Counted from the stretch's first letter, positions 46,455 through 56,805 are shown. The stretch is 64,000 nucleotides of DNA from Algoriphagus sp. (GCA_018336015.1 JAGXQZ010000075.1:1-64000), one strand, 5' to 3'. Numbers and translations are program-made. Notes: generated from the letters alone by a model not told the origin.

Positions 46455-47707
46455 CACAAACCGGATATCCACTGCATCATCAAGCCACTCAGGTAAGCGC
46501 CATAGGTGCCTGCAGCATAACCCAACACGGCTAATAACACTCCTACTGGTGCCAACGACGCATCAAATGCCGAAGCAACAATAGGGGCAGACGCTGCACC
46601 ACCCACATTTGCCTGACTTCCTACGGCCACATAGAAAAACGGCGCTTTGATGATCCAAGCTACCACTATCATGATCAGCACATGGAATACAATCCAAATA
46701 ATCCCGATTAAAAATAAAATAGGATTATCCAACACGGCGCCAAGATCCATTTGCATCCCAGTAGTAGCCACCAACACGTAAAGAAGAACTGAACCCATTC
46801 TGGAGGCTCCTGCTCCTTCCAATTCCCGAGCTTTGGTAAAGGAAAGAAGCAAACCCGCTGTCGTAGCAATCACCACAATCCAGAAAAAAGCTGAATTCAA
46901 GGAATACTGATCCAGTTCTGGATAGTTAGTCCCAAACCAAGGTGCGATGTAGTCGGCTGCAAAATGGGAAACTCCCGTGACTCCAAAACCAATTCCGAAA
47001 ATCAGCATGGTATCCTTTAGACTCGGGATCTTCATAATCCCTTCTCGAAACTTAGCGATTCGGTCCCTCAATTCATAAATAGCAGTGGTATCTGCTTTTA
47101 GCAGTTTGTCCAGCTTTTCAGGTTTGGCAGCCCAATAAAGTAAAAAGGCCATCCACAGGTTGGCAACCAAAACATCTACCGCAATCATTTGTCCAAAGAG
47201 TACCGGACTTGCACCAAATACCTCCAGCATCGCTGTCTGATTGGCACCTCCTCCAATCCAGCTACCCGCGATGGTCGATAATCCTCTCCATATTTCATCC
47301 GGCCCAGTACCCGCATAGATATCCGGATAAATCAAGCCAACAACAATCAAAGCAAAAGGTCCTCCGAGCATAATCCCTACCGTGCCCGCCAAAAACATGG
47401 TCAAGGCTTTGGGCCCCAGCTTCAATATTCCTTTAAGATCAATACTGATCGTAAATAGCACCAAAGAAGCAGGCAACAAATAGCGGGAGGCGACTTTATA
47501 TAAATTGGAAGACTCTCCTGAAATCAAGCCCAAGGAATTGAAAACTGCCGGGATGAAATAACACAGGAGAACTGTAGGCACATAGGTATAAAACTTAACC
47601 CAAAATGGATGCTTACTCGCTGAAGTTGCAAAAACAAAGGCTAAGGTCGCCATGAGCAGACCAAAAACTACTGCATCATTGGTCAATAAAGGAGTGCTTT
47701 CTTCCAT
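46454..47707 (-). CDS. DUF819 family membrane protein
   Basis: The 417-residue protein has about eleven helices. Family marks are SRYLLPASLVLFTISIDLKGIL (shown in part as LLPASLVLF), TIAGSWIGGGANQTAM and GSQANVGGAASAPIVASAF near the C-terminus, in two inverted halves that recall sodium-coupled carboxylate transporters. The substrate is unknown. It is co-transcribed with the small 2Fe-2S protein. Confidence 0.9.
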   Translation of the reverse strand: MEESTPLLTNDAVVFGLLMATLAFVFATSASKHPFWVKFYTYVPTVLLCYFIPAVFNSLGLISGESSNLYKVASRYLLPASLVLFTISIDLKGILKLGPKALTMFLAGTVGIMLGGPFALIVVGLIYPDIYAGTGPDEIWRGLSTIAGSWIGGGANQTAMLEVFGASPVLFGQMIAVDVLVANLWMAFLLYWAAKPEKLDKLLKADTTAIYELRDRIAKFREGIMKIPSLKDTMLIFGIGFGVTGVSHFAADYIAPWFGTNYPELDQYSLNSAFFWIVVIATTAGLLLSFTKARELEGAGASRMGSVLLYVLVATTGMQMDLGAVLDNPILFLIGIIWIVFHVLIMIVVAWIIKAPFFYVAVGSQANVGGAASAPIVASAFDASLAPVGVLLAVLGYAAGTYGAYLSGLMMQWISGL

Positions 47708-47765
47708 AATTTGGGCTTAATTTCTAAGTACAACAATACCAACAAAAGCCCAAAAAGACCAATTT

Positions 47766-48404
47766 CTAGGCCTTTTTCCCTTCCAATAGGTGAATCAATT
47801 CACTCAGGATCATAGCCGTAGCACCCCATACTATCTCTCCATCAATTTCAAAGTAAGGTGTTTCCAACTGTAAACCTCCACCTAAATCAAGCTGAGTTCG
47901 TTTTCTGATTTGGGGTTGAAAAATTGAGCTAACTTCAGTTCTGATGATTCGAGCCACTTCCTTTTGCTCAGGTACCAAGTATGGCGTCTCGGCTAGGAAT
48001 CCTACCACAGGAGAAACCAAAAAATTACTGGTCGGAATATACAAATCTGATAGTCTTCCCAATACTTCCACCTTTCCGGCCTCAATTCCAATCTCCTCTT
48101 CTGCTTCTCGGAGTGCGGTAAAATACACATCCGGATCATTTGGCTCTACTTTTCCTCCTGGCAAAGCTACTTGACCACTATGGACACCTGGGTATACAGG
48201 TCGTTTAATCAGCGGAAAAAAACCTTTTCCATCCTCAGGAAAAAACAAAAGAAGGACAGCACTTTTTCGGTGATTGTCTGGGATTTTTGGAGAAAATCTC
48301 CTCATATCCACCGGTAGTGGCGACATGTGAAGATGAGCATCCATTCCCGGCAAAGGGTTTTGAAAAGCTTTAGACAACAGTTCTTTTAAAAAATCAATTT
48401 CCAT
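47766..48404 (-). CDS. NUDIX hydrolase, CoA pyrophosphatase type
   Basis: The 212-residue protein has the CoA-specific upstream motif near LIKRPVYPGVHSGQVALPGG (shown in part as HSGQVALPGGK). The NUDIX box GGKVEPNDPDVYFTALREAEEEIG carries the metal ligands in REAEEEIG. It cleaves CoA and CoA esters to 4-phosphopantetheine and 3,5-ADP. It overlaps the upstream lipoprotein gene by 11 bp. Confidence 0.93.
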   Translation of the reverse strand: MEIDFLKELLSKAFQNPLPGMDAHLHMSPLPVDMRRFSPKIPDNHRKSAVLLLFFPEDGKGFFPLIKRPVYPGVHSGQVALPGGKVEPNDPDVYFTALREAEEEIGIEAGKVEVLGRLSDLYIPTSNFLVSPVVGFLAETPYLVPEQKEVARIIRTEVSSIFQPQIRKRTQLDLGGGLQLETPYFEIDGEIVWGATAMILSELIHLLEGKKA

Positions 48405-49074
48405 TTGTGGAAAGGTCCAATCCCTTCAGCCTACGACTCAGATACGATTCAGGAGAATACTCACCAACCACCTTTTTCAATTTAAATTGGCTCAACAGAT
48501 GCTTGTCAGTACGAATAAGCCAAAGCATGGGTCTAAATCCTTCATCCTCCTGAAAATATCCCATGACCAAAAACTCACTCGGACTCAACCAAAGGCCTTC
48601 TTCAAACATCCCAGAAGGTCCCATAAAGAGCAAACGCTCCTTCATTCCATCCGCCCGATACCAAATCACTTCTGAGTCAGGATTAAGGTAAGGCTTATCC
48701 AATCCGTCTTGTGCTTCAATTTTATAAGAATAAATATCGACGGTACCATTGCCTTCAGGATGGGCAAACTGGTAAGGAAAAAGAGGATCTCCCACCAGAA
48801 TAGGATTTTTTTCAGGCATTTCCATAGGATCTATGGAGTCCGTAAATACCCACTCAAATTCCTCCATTGCCATGTTGATACCTTGGCTTGTCCAATGCGA
48901 TTTCCAGGCTGATTTTTGACTGAGACCGAGTTCTAACTTTTGAAAAGTTGCCTCCATGGACTCCTTAGATGGTTGGGTATCCATCTTTTCTTCCTCAACA
49001 GATTCTTTCCCGCTGCAGGATAAAACCATTAGTACGAGGACAGCAAATAGATAACTTTTCTGAATTGAGGTCAT
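48394..49074 (-). CDS. Lipoprotein of unknown function
   Basis: The 226-residue protein has a lipoprotein signal (VLVLMVLSC). The rest has many Trp residues (SAWKSHWTSQG, EFEWVF, VIWYRADGMKERLLFMG), which suggest a small beta-rich domain. No family is recognised. It precedes and overlaps the CoA pyrophosphatase gene by 11 bp, so the two are transcribed together. Confidence 0.72.
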   Translation of the reverse strand: MTSIQKSYLFAVLVLMVLSCSGKESVEEEKMDTQPSKESMEATFQKLELGLSQKSAWKSHWTSQGINMAMEEFEWVFTDSIDPMEMPEKNPILVGDPLFPYQFAHPEGNGTVDIYSYKIEAQDGLDKPYLNPDSEVIWYRADGMKERLLFMGPSGMFEEGLWLSPSEFLVMGYFQEDEGFRPMLWLIRTDKHLLSQFKLKKVVGEYSPESYLSRRLKGLDLSTNGN

Positions 49075-49215
49075 AATAAAAACTATGAGCTATGAAACTA
49101 AGCTAAGGAAAGGAAAAAACAAATCGGTCAATTCGAAATTGAATTACAGAACACCAATAAGAATTAAAAAAATAATTTAAATCTGATCAGGAAAACTGGC
49201 CATTCAGTCTAATTT

Positions 49216-49722
49216 TTAAAATGTGTTCCCACATATAGCCAATTGGTCAAGAGCAAACTTGGCTGTTGATTTTGGACCAATATTACCCGAGGCGAGAATC
49301 ACTCCGTAATCAGGACCTTCGTTGGCCAGGTGGATTTTGATATGCCCATCAAAGGATTTCATCGATTCGAAGGTAAGTTTGGAACCATTAGACAAAATTC
49401 CCAAGACAGTCACAGATTCCAGACTTCTGGCAGATACTGGATTCAGCAAAAAAGCAATCGGGCTGTCCTTCTGATCGTAACTTCCAAAATGCAAATGAGC
49501 AGGATAGGTATAATCCGTGTTAGCTGTTGATCCATCCATTCGTAAAGTCATCTCCAAGCCACCATTGGTCATTTCTCTGATCAGCACCTTTCCTCGAAAA
49601 TTATAGGTACTGGATTGATGTAAAGAAAACTCCAATTCTTCACCCGTGTAATTTTCTTCCTTAGACTCCGAACATGAGGTAAAGAAAAGAGCTGCTAAAA
49701 AAACAAGAAGTAACTTTTTCAT
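49216..49722 (-). CDS. Lipoprotein of unknown function, CHRD-like pattern
   Basis: The 168-residue protein starts at the ATG at 49722 (MKKLLLVFLAALFFTSC), which gives a standard lipoprotein signal; the longer frame is not credible. The body has YPAHLHFGSYDQKDSP and ILASGNIG, reminiscent of CHRD domains with their AHIHxG motif, but the match is weak. It is probably a cell-envelope protein. Confidence 0.7.
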   Translation of the reverse strand: MKKLLLVFLAALFFTSCSESKEENYTGEELEFSLHQSSTYNFRGKVLIREMTNGGLEMTLRMDGSTANTDYTYPAHLHFGSYDQKDSPIAFLLNPVSARSLESVTVLGILSNGSKLTFESMKSFDGHIKIHLANEGPDYGVILASGNIGPKSTAKFALDQLAICGNTF

Positions 49723-49848
49723 GGATTGCCAGTTTTGAGCTAAAACGAAGAGCATGTAGATGCTGTTCATTTTTCTTCTAAAATTATCAATTTCGCCCGC
49801 AAAGCAATTCTTCCTTCTCATCAAATCCGGTTAAAGCAGCGCTCAATC

Positions 49849-51441
49849 ATGAAAAATTTTGCGGAGTTAATTACTAGACTGGATCAGTCCAACAAAACCG
49901 GAGATAAACTCGAGGCTTTGGAATCCTTTTTTAAAACAGCATCTTCTGAGGATCAAATCTGGGGAATTGCAATTTTCTCGCATCGAAGACCCAAACGTCA
50001 AGTTAATACACGCCAATTGCGAACCTGGTGCCAAGAACAGGCTGGCATACCCGATTGGCTATTTGAAGAATGTTACCAATCCGTGGGGGACCTTGCCGAA
50101 ACCATCGCACTCCTGCTTCCTCCTGCTCATTCCAGCCATGAGAAAAACTTATCCGAATGGATTGAAGACCTAAAATCACTTGAAAATCAAGGAGAAGAAG
50201 CGAAAAGGAATTTCATTCGCTCTTCCTGGGATTGTCTTGATCGAACAGAGCGATTTGTTTTCAACAAACTAATCACCGGAGGATTCCGAATTGGCGTAAG
50301 CCAAAGCCTTATCATTCAAGCCCTCGCCAAGCACCTTGGAGTAGATAAATCACAAATCGCGCACGCCTTGATGGGAAATTGGGATCCCGAACAAACCACC
50401 ATGGAGATGCTAAGATCTCCTGTAGGAGTGACCAAAGACAGTTCCAAACCCTATCCCTTTTTCCTCGCGCATCCCTTAGAAGTTTCCGTTTCCGAATTGG
50501 GTGATATCAAGGAATGGATTGCTGAATGGAAATGGGACGGTATTCGGGGGCAGTTGATCCGCAGAGAAAATCAATCCTTCATCTGGAGCCGTGGAGAAGA
50601 ACTGGTCAATGAGAAATTTCCCGAAATCTTGGATTTGGCGGCAAGCCTTCCCGACGGCACTGTCTTGGATGGAGAAATCATCGCTTTCCAAAACGGTCTC
50701 CCACTCCCTTTTTCAATTCTTCAAACTCGCATTGGCAGAAAAAACATTAGCAAAAAACAGTTGCAGGATGCTCCCGTAAGCTTTATCGCTTATGATATCC
50801 TCGAATGGGAAGGCCAAGCTATTCGAAGCTGGCCCATGCACCAACGAAGAACGCTTTTGGAATCACTCCATCAGTCCAATCCGCATCCCCGATTCGAGCT
50901 TTCCCAACGCGTGCAAGCCCAGTCCTGGGAAGAACTGACCCAAATCAGGCAGTCCTCAAGGGATTACCTAGCCGAAGGTCTAATGCTGAAAAAGGCCTCT
51001 TCGAGCTATGAAACCGGACGAAAGCGTGGAAGCTGGTGGAAATGGAAAATCGAACCCTTGACCATCGATGGCGTCATGATCTACGCCCAAAAAGGCCATG
51101 GTCGCAGGGCTGATTTGTACACGGATTACACCTTTGCCGTTTGGGATGGAGAAGCATTAGTTCCTTTTGCCAAAGCGTATTCGGGATTGACCGATGCAGA
51201 AATCCGAGAGGTGGATGCATTTGTCAAGAAAAACACACGAGAGCGATTTGGTCCGGTTCGTACTGTCTCAGCTGAATTGGTATTTGAAATTGCATTTGAA
51301 GGAATTCAAGACAGCCCTCGTCACAAAAGTGGGATTGCATTGCGATTTCCTCGAATTTCACGCTGGAGAAAAGACAAACCCAAGGAGGAGGCCAACACGT
51401 TGGAGGACCTCAAAGCCTTGCTAAAGCAGTATGGAGGATAA
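49849..51441 (+). CDS. ATP-dependent DNA ligase (Lhr-associated type)
   Basis: This 530-residue ligase has an N-terminal DNA-binding domain (DCLDRTERFVFNKLITGGFRIGVSQ split as LITGGFRIGVS), a nucleotidyltransferase core with adenylated Lys228 in EWKWDGIRGQ, then DGEIIAF, YDILEW, EGLMLKKASSSYETGRK and the motif V lysines in WWKWKIEP. An OB-fold follows (LVFEIAFEGIQ). It matches the ligase commonly named cisplatin-damage-response ligase, which is encoded with an Lhr-type helicase, an MBL exonuclease and an MPE phosphoesterase. Only the helicase follows here. It overlaps that gene by 11 bp. Confidence 0.94.
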   Translation: MKNFAELITRLDQSNKTGDKLEALESFFKTASSEDQIWGIAIFSHRRPKRQVNTRQLRTWCQEQAGIPDWLFEECYQSVGDLAETIALLLPPAHSSHEKNLSEWIEDLKSLENQGEEAKRNFIRSSWDCLDRTERFVFNKLITGGFRIGVSQSLIIQALAKHLGVDKSQIAHALMGNWDPEQTTMEMLRSPVGVTKDSSKPYPFFLAHPLEVSVSELGDIKEWIAEWKWDGIRGQLIRRENQSFIWSRGEELVNEKFPEILDLAASLPDGTVLDGEIIAFQNGLPLPFSILQTRIGRKNISKKQLQDAPVSFIAYDILEWEGQAIRSWPMHQRRTLLESLHQSNPHPRFELSQRVQAQSWEELTQIRQSSRDYLAEGLMLKKASSSYETGRKRGSWWKWKIEPLTIDGVMIYAQKGHGRRADLYTDYTFAVWDGEALVPFAKAYSGLTDAEIREVDAFVKKNTRERFGPVRTVSAELVFEIAFEGIQDSPRHKSGIALRFPRISRWRKDKPKEEANTLEDLKALLKQYGG

Positions 51442-53887
51442 GCGACTAAAAATCGGACTGGAGTACTTTCAAAAGAAAGGCTGGACTCCCTTTCCTTTCC
51501 AAATCCAAGCTTGGCAAGACTTTTTGGACGGAAAATCCGGATTGCTCAATGCACCCACTGGTTCTGGAAAGACCTTTGCACTTTGGTTTCCGGCACTTTT
51601 AGAATACATCGAAAACCATCCTGATACTTGGCAAAAACCTCAAAACAATGGAATCCAGCTTATTTGGGTGACGCCGCTTCGGGCTTTGGCACAAGATCTC
51701 CAAAAGGCCATGCAAGAAGTCTGTGAGGTGATCGGGCTACCTTGGCAAGTGGCTGTACGAAATGGAGACACCGACGCCAGAACTCGCTCAGCCATGAAGC
51801 GAAGGCCTCCGGAGTGTTTGATCACTACACCGGAGACGTTGCACATTCTGATTTCTCAAAAGGATCACAAAGAACTCTTCCAAAATCTTAGCGCCGTAGT
51901 CGTAGACGAATGGCATGAACTGGTGGGAAATAAACGCGGCGTACAAGTGCAGTTGGCATTGGAATACATGCAAAGTATCAACCCCAACAGATTCAAGCGT
52001 TGGGCAGTATCAGCTACCATCGGCAATCTAAGCAAAGCCGCTCAAACTCTTTTGGGCAGCAACCTTCCTGTCCACATCGTGAAAGCCAAGGTGGAAAAGG
52101 AGATTATCCTCCATTCTGTTTTTCCGGAGGAAATAGAGAAATACCCGTGGTCGGGGCACTTGGGAATCAAGCTGATGGATCAGGTGATCGAGATCATTGA
52201 GGGAGGTAGATCTGTGCTTCTTTTCACCAATACCCGTTCGCAAACAGAGATTTGGTACCAGAAAATATTGGAAGCCCGTCCCGATTGGGCAGGTTGGATT
52301 GCCATGCATCATGGTTCGCTAGACACCTCCGTAAGGGCTTGGGTAGAAAATGCGCTTCATGAAGGCATACTCAAGCTGGTCGTTTGTACCTCAAGCTTGG
52401 ACTTGGGTGTGGATTTCAGACCTGTGGATCGGGTGATCCAGGTGGGAAGCCCGAAGGGAGTTTCGCGATTTGTACAGCGAGCAGGCCGGGCAGGTCATCA
52501 GCCTGGATTACCTTCCGAGATCTACTTTGTGCCGACCAATTCGCTTGAATTGATTGAAGCGGCGGCTCTAAGAAGTGCGATTGAGCAGGAAGAAATGGAG
52601 TCTCAGTTTACGCCCGAACTCCCCTACGATGTGTTGGTTCAGTTTTTGGTCACCTTGGCAGTAGGTGATGGGTTTGATCCAAAAGTGATTTTCCCGATAG
52701 TGAAAAAGACTTCTTCTTTCACCAAACTTTCCGATCAAGAAATTCAATGGGTGATGGATTTCATTACCAAGGGTGGTGCATCACTGGGCAGCTATGAAGA
52801 TTTCCTCAAAGTAGTGGAAGATGAGGATGGAAAGTATCGGGTGAAAAGCAAGAAAATAGCCATGAAGCATCGCCTCAGCATGGGTACCATTGTGAGTGAT
52901 GTGGCCCTGAAAGTGAAATTCAAAAACGGCACCTACCTGGGCACTGTCGAGGAATACTTCATTTCCAAACTGAAAACAGGCGACCGTTTTTTCTTTGCCG
53001 GAAGGAATCTGGAGTTGCTTCAGGTAAAAGGACTTGATGTCTTTGTCAAAGTCACCGAAAAGAAAACCAGCAATGTGGTGAGTTGGATGGGTGCAAGAAT
53101 GTCGCTTTCCTCCATGCTTTCGCACAAAATCAGGGAAATTTTCCGGGAATACAACCAAGGAATCATCCGCTCGAAGGAAGTACGAAAGGTCTTACCGATT
53201 CTGGATTTACAGAGTAAGCTTTCCATCGTCCCGGACGAAAACACTTTTCTTATCGAATCCCTACAAAGTCGGGACGGATATCATTTATTTTTCTATCCTT
53301 TCGAAGGGCGCATGATGCACGAGCTGATGAGTGCGCTGATTGCCTACCGGATTTCTCAGAGATTCCCCGTTTCGCTCAATATGGCGATGAATGATTATGG
53401 TTTTGAGATTCTGTCAGATGTGCCCATTTCGGCTGAAGAGATTTTTGAGGAGGATATTTTCAGCCTAAAAAATATTGAAGATGATATTCTTCACTGTGTG
53501 AATGAAAGCGAGATGTCACGAAGGAAATTCAGAGAGATTGCCAGCATCGCGGGTTTAGTTTTTCAGGGTTATCCTGGCAAACCCACCTCCTTCAAGCACA
53601 TCCAGGCTAATTCAAGTTTGCTCTTCCAGGTCTTTGAGCAGTACGATCCGTATAACCTTCTACTAAAACAGGCACGCGAAGAAGCGCTGAATCAACAAAT
53701 GGAACAGGAGATGTTTATCCAAGCGATGAAAAAACTGAATCGCTTAGAGATCGTTGTGAAGCATCCAACTCAGTTTACACCATTCTCTTTCCCGATCATG
53801 GTGGACAGACTCAGCCGAACCAATATTTCTTCCGAAAGTGTGGAGGACAAAGTGGCTAAGATTTTGGCACAAATGGAAATGGACTGA
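51431..53887 (+). CDS. Ligase-associated DEXH-box helicase (Lhr-core-like)
   Basis: This 818-residue SF2 helicase has Walker A APTGSGKT at 41-48, WVTPLRALAQDL, TTPETLHIL, a DEWH box (VVVDEWHELVG), SATIGN, VCTSSLDLGVDF and QRAGRAGHQPG. The Lhr winged-helix and core region follows. It partners the upstream ATP-dependent ligase and likely acts in DNA repair or recombination. The exonuclease and phosphoesterase usual in this cluster are not in the window. The stop lies directly against the stop of the convergent trkH gene. Confidence 0.95.
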   Translation: MEDKRLKIGLEYFQKKGWTPFPFQIQAWQDFLDGKSGLLNAPTGSGKTFALWFPALLEYIENHPDTWQKPQNNGIQLIWVTPLRALAQDLQKAMQEVCEVIGLPWQVAVRNGDTDARTRSAMKRRPPECLITTPETLHILISQKDHKELFQNLSAVVVDEWHELVGNKRGVQVQLALEYMQSINPNRFKRWAVSATIGNLSKAAQTLLGSNLPVHIVKAKVEKEIILHSVFPEEIEKYPWSGHLGIKLMDQVIEIIEGGRSVLLFTNTRSQTEIWYQKILEARPDWAGWIAMHHGSLDTSVRAWVENALHEGILKLVVCTSSLDLGVDFRPVDRVIQVGSPKGVSRFVQRAGRAGHQPGLPSEIYFVPTNSLELIEAAALRSAIEQEEMESQFTPELPYDVLVQFLVTLAVGDGFDPKVIFPIVKKTSSFTKLSDQEIQWVMDFITKGGASLGSYEDFLKVVEDEDGKYRVKSKKIAMKHRLSMGTIVSDVALKVKFKNGTYLGTVEEYFISKLKTGDRFFFAGRNLELLQVKGLDVFVKVTEKKTSNVVSWMGARMSLSSMLSHKIREIFREYNQGIIRSKEVRKVLPILDLQSKLSIVPDENTFLIESLQSRDGYHLFFYPFEGRMMHELMSALIAYRISQRFPVSLNMAMNDYGFEILSDVPISAEEIFEEDIFSLKNIEDDILHCVNESEMSRRKFREIASIAGLVFQGYPGKPTSFKHIQANSSLLFQVFEQYDPYNLLLKQAREEALNQQMEQEMFIQAMKKLNRLEIVVKHPTQFTPFSFPIMVDRLSRTNISSESVEDKVAKILAQMEMD

Positions 53888-55339
53888 TCAATTGGCTCTC
53901 CAGAAAAACGGAGTGAATAAAATCAGAATCGTAAACAATTCAAGTCTTCCCAAGAGCATCAAAAACGACAGCATCACTTTAGCCTGTGGAGAAAAGAATG
54001 CAAAATTATCGACTGGACCCACATCCCCAATGGCAGGTCCAACATTGCCCAAACAGGTGGCTACCGCACCTAAAGATGTTGCAAAATCATACCCCATCAA
54101 GGATATCACCAAAGATCCCACCACGAATGTGATCAGATAGATGAGCAAAAAGTTCATGATGTTATTGATGATCCTCCCTGTTACTCGTTCTCCATTGATA
54201 ATCAAAGGAACAACTGCTCTAGGGTGAACAATCCGCTTAAACTCTAGCCAGGTATTTTTCAAGAAAGTAGCGTGACGAACAAACTTGATCCCTCCTGCCG
54301 TAGAACCAGCAGATGCACCCAAAAACAATAGCATAAAACATATAAAGGCCACTCCTTGACCATATTGGGTATAGTCATCTGATACGAAACCTGTGGTCGT
54401 AATCAGGGAAACCACTTGAAACATCGCTTTACGCAAGGAAAACTCCCAACCGTAATCAGACTGAGCATAAATCGGTACGAACAAAATGAAAGAAAGCATG
54501 ACTACCGCTAAAGCGTAGGATTTAAACTCATCACTTTTCAATATCCGACTAAACTTACCCACCAGTCCAAAGTAAATGAGGGTAAAGTTCGTACCCGCTA
54601 AAAACATAAATACCACTGCAGTATACTGGATAAATGGATAGGCATCATAGTATGCCATAGAGGCGTTTTTTGTTGAAAAACCACCTGTAGCCAAAGTTGT
54701 CAACGCGTGATTTACTGCATCATACAAGGTCATACCTCCTACCCAGAAAAGAATCGCAGCGGTAGCTGTTAGGCCCACATATACATACCAAAGACGCTTG
54801 GCAGTTTCCGAAATTCTCGGATGAACCTTATCAGAAGTTGGTCCTGGAGATTCGGCCACAAAAAGCTCAATACCACCGATCCCCAAAAGAGGAAAAATCG
54901 CAACGGTCAATACAATGATTCCCAATCCACCGATCCATTGAGTCATGCTTCTCCAAAAAAGCAAGCCCTTGGGCATTGCCTCGATATCAGTCAAAATTGA
55001 GGCACCCGTGGTAGTTAATCCTGACATGGTCTCAAAAAGTGCATCCGAAACACTGGTAATTTCTTTGGAGAGGATAAATGGAAGCATCCCAAATCCTGTC
55101 ATAAAAATCCAGCTGAGGGCTACAATGAGGTATCCTTCCCTCTTTCTCACAAATTCATCTTGCTTTGAAAATGAAAAGAAAAGTGCCATTCCTATGAATA
55201 ATGAGATGGCTGCTGAAATCATGATGGGAGAAGAATCTTCTCGATAGATCCATGAAATGGAAGCAGCTGGAAGCATTAGCACTCCTATTAAGAACAAGAG
55301 CGCTCCCATGATTTTACCGATGGCCTTGAGGTGAATCAT
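53888..55339 (-). CDS. trkH: Trk potassium uptake membrane subunit
   Basis: This 483-residue channel-like protein has four pore repeats, visible as ETMSGLTTTGASI, HALTTLATGGFST, SLITTTGFVSDDY and VATCLGNVGPAIG with the selectivity glycines. It moves K+ across the inner membrane with TrkA as the gating partner. trkA is directly upstream with 3 bp between the genes. Confidence 0.96.
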   Translation of the reverse strand: MIHLKAIGKIMGALLFLIGVLMLPAASISWIYREDSSPIMISAAISLFIGMALFFSFSKQDEFVRKREGYLIVALSWIFMTGFGMLPFILSKEITSVSDALFETMSGLTTTGASILTDIEAMPKGLLFWRSMTQWIGGLGIIVLTVAIFPLLGIGGIELFVAESPGPTSDKVHPRISETAKRLWYVYVGLTATAAILFWVGGMTLYDAVNHALTTLATGGFSTKNASMAYYDAYPFIQYTAVVFMFLAGTNFTLIYFGLVGKFSRILKSDEFKSYALAVVMLSFILFVPIYAQSDYGWEFSLRKAMFQVVSLITTTGFVSDDYTQYGQGVAFICFMLLFLGASAGSTAGGIKFVRHATFLKNTWLEFKRIVHPRAVVPLIINGERVTGRIINNIMNFLLIYLITFVVGSLVISLMGYDFATSLGAVATCLGNVGPAIGDVGPVDNFAFFSPQAKVMLSFLMLLGRLELFTILILFTPFFWRAN

Positions 55340-55342
55340 GCC

Positions 55343-56689
55343 TTAATGAAACAGTTTTTCCAAAGAAACTTTTGCCTCCGGCAAGGCAAAAACAATGGCT
55401 TTATCCCCTATTTGTAGTCTAAAATCACCATCAGGAATATATACTTCTTCATCTCGGATCACTCCTGCTACCAAGGCTGTCTCCGGAAAATGCAGTTCTC
55501 GTATCGGGTGCTTGGTCAAACGGTTGGTTTTGCAGACACTGTATTGGATAAATTCCGCATCGACCCCATAGATTCCGGATACAGCATCCACCGTACCTTT
55601 TTTAAGGTATCTGGAAATCTCATTGGCTGCCACCAATCGTTTGTTGATCAGAGAATCGACTCCAATACTATGAGAGATGTGGATGTATTCTCGGGTATCT
55701 ACATGGGCAATAGTCTTATAAACTCCGTGATTTTTAGCCGAAAGACTAGTGATGATATTAGTTTCAGAAGATTCGGTAAGTGCCAAAAATGCATCCATTT
55801 GCTCCAACCCCTCTTCCACTAGCATTTCGATATTTTTATAATCCCCATTGATGACCAACGTATTCGGAAGGTGCTCGGCTAGCCATTTGCAACGTTCCTT
55901 TTCTTTATTCACCAAGGTGACGCGGTATTTATCCTGAAGCTTAATGGCTGTGGTGACTGCCATATCATCTCCACCGATAATCATGATATTTTTGATCTTG
56001 ACCTTTTTTTGGCCAAGAGCCTCAATGATTGATTCTGAATTTTTCTTGTAAGAAATAAAATAGGCATGATCATTATTTCTCAGAATAGTATTTCCTCTGG
56101 GAATAATGGTCTTTTGATCCCTTACAATAGCGATAATCCGGATGTCCTCATAAATCGGGTTGGACTTGGTATCCATGATTCGCTGATTGACCAGTGGATT
56201 GTATTGGTCAAGGGTAATCCCTACAATATTGAGTTTGCCTCCGCCAAAGTCAAAAACCTCCGTAAAGCTGGAGTTTTCAATCATGTTAAAAATCTCTCGC
56301 GAACAAAGCATAGTCGGAGAAATTAGGTTGTCAATACCCAAATTATTGAAATAAGGGACATTGTCTTCCTTGAGGTAAGTATGGTTTCGAACCCTAGCCA
56401 TCACCCGTTTAGCACCTAATTGCTTGGCAAGTAAAGCAGTCACAATATTGGTTTTTTCGGAAGTCGTAACTGCCAAGACCATTTGAGCTTGGTCAACATT
56501 AGCTTGCTGCAAAATATCCAGAGAGGTAGCGTCTCCTTGAATGGTCAGCACATCCAGCTTGGAAGCTGCATAATCCAAGACATCACGTTCGGTATCAATC
56601 AGGGTGATATCCTTGTTGTCATAACTCAATCGCTCAGCGAGGTGATATCCCATATCTCCAGCGCCTGCGATCACAATACTCATTCCCAT
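55343..56689 (-). CDS. trkA: Trk potassium transport NAD-binding subunit
   Basis: This 448-residue cytosolic protein has two RCK_N/RCK_C pairs: VIAGAGDMGYHLAERLS starts the first Rossmann fold, and IMIIGGDDMAVTTAIKL starts the second at about 235. Both have the TALTESSETN-like segments where nucleotide binds (AVTTSEKTNIV, ALTESSETNII). It binds NAD(H)/ATP and gates TrkH. It is first in the two-gene operon. Confidence 0.96.
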   Translation of the reverse strand: MGMSIVIAGAGDMGYHLAERLSYDNKDITLIDTERDVLDYAASKLDVLTIQGDATSLDILQQANVDQAQMVLAVTTSEKTNIVTALLAKQLGAKRVMARVRNHTYLKEDNVPYFNNLGIDNLISPTMLCSREIFNMIENSSFTEVFDFGGGKLNIVGITLDQYNPLVNQRIMDTKSNPIYEDIRIIAIVRDQKTIIPRGNTILRNNDHAYFISYKKNSESIIEALGQKKVKIKNIMIIGGDDMAVTTAIKLQDKYRVTLVNKEKERCKWLAEHLPNTLVINGDYKNIEMLVEEGLEQMDAFLALTESSETNIITSLSAKNHGVYKTIAHVDTREYIHISHSIGVDSLINKRLVAANEISRYLKKGTVDAVSGIYGVDAEFIQYSVCKTNRLTKHPIRELHFPETALVAGVIRDEEVYIPDGDFRLQIGDKAIVFALPEAKVSLEKLFH

Positions 56690-56805
56690 AGAGGCAATTC
56701 TGGTGATCGAAGAAGTGGCAAAATTAAATGCTTTACCTGTGGTTTTCAGGATTTAAGCCACTTTGTTTTCAAAACTTCAGAAAAGGTAAGTAAACAACCG
56801 AATTG

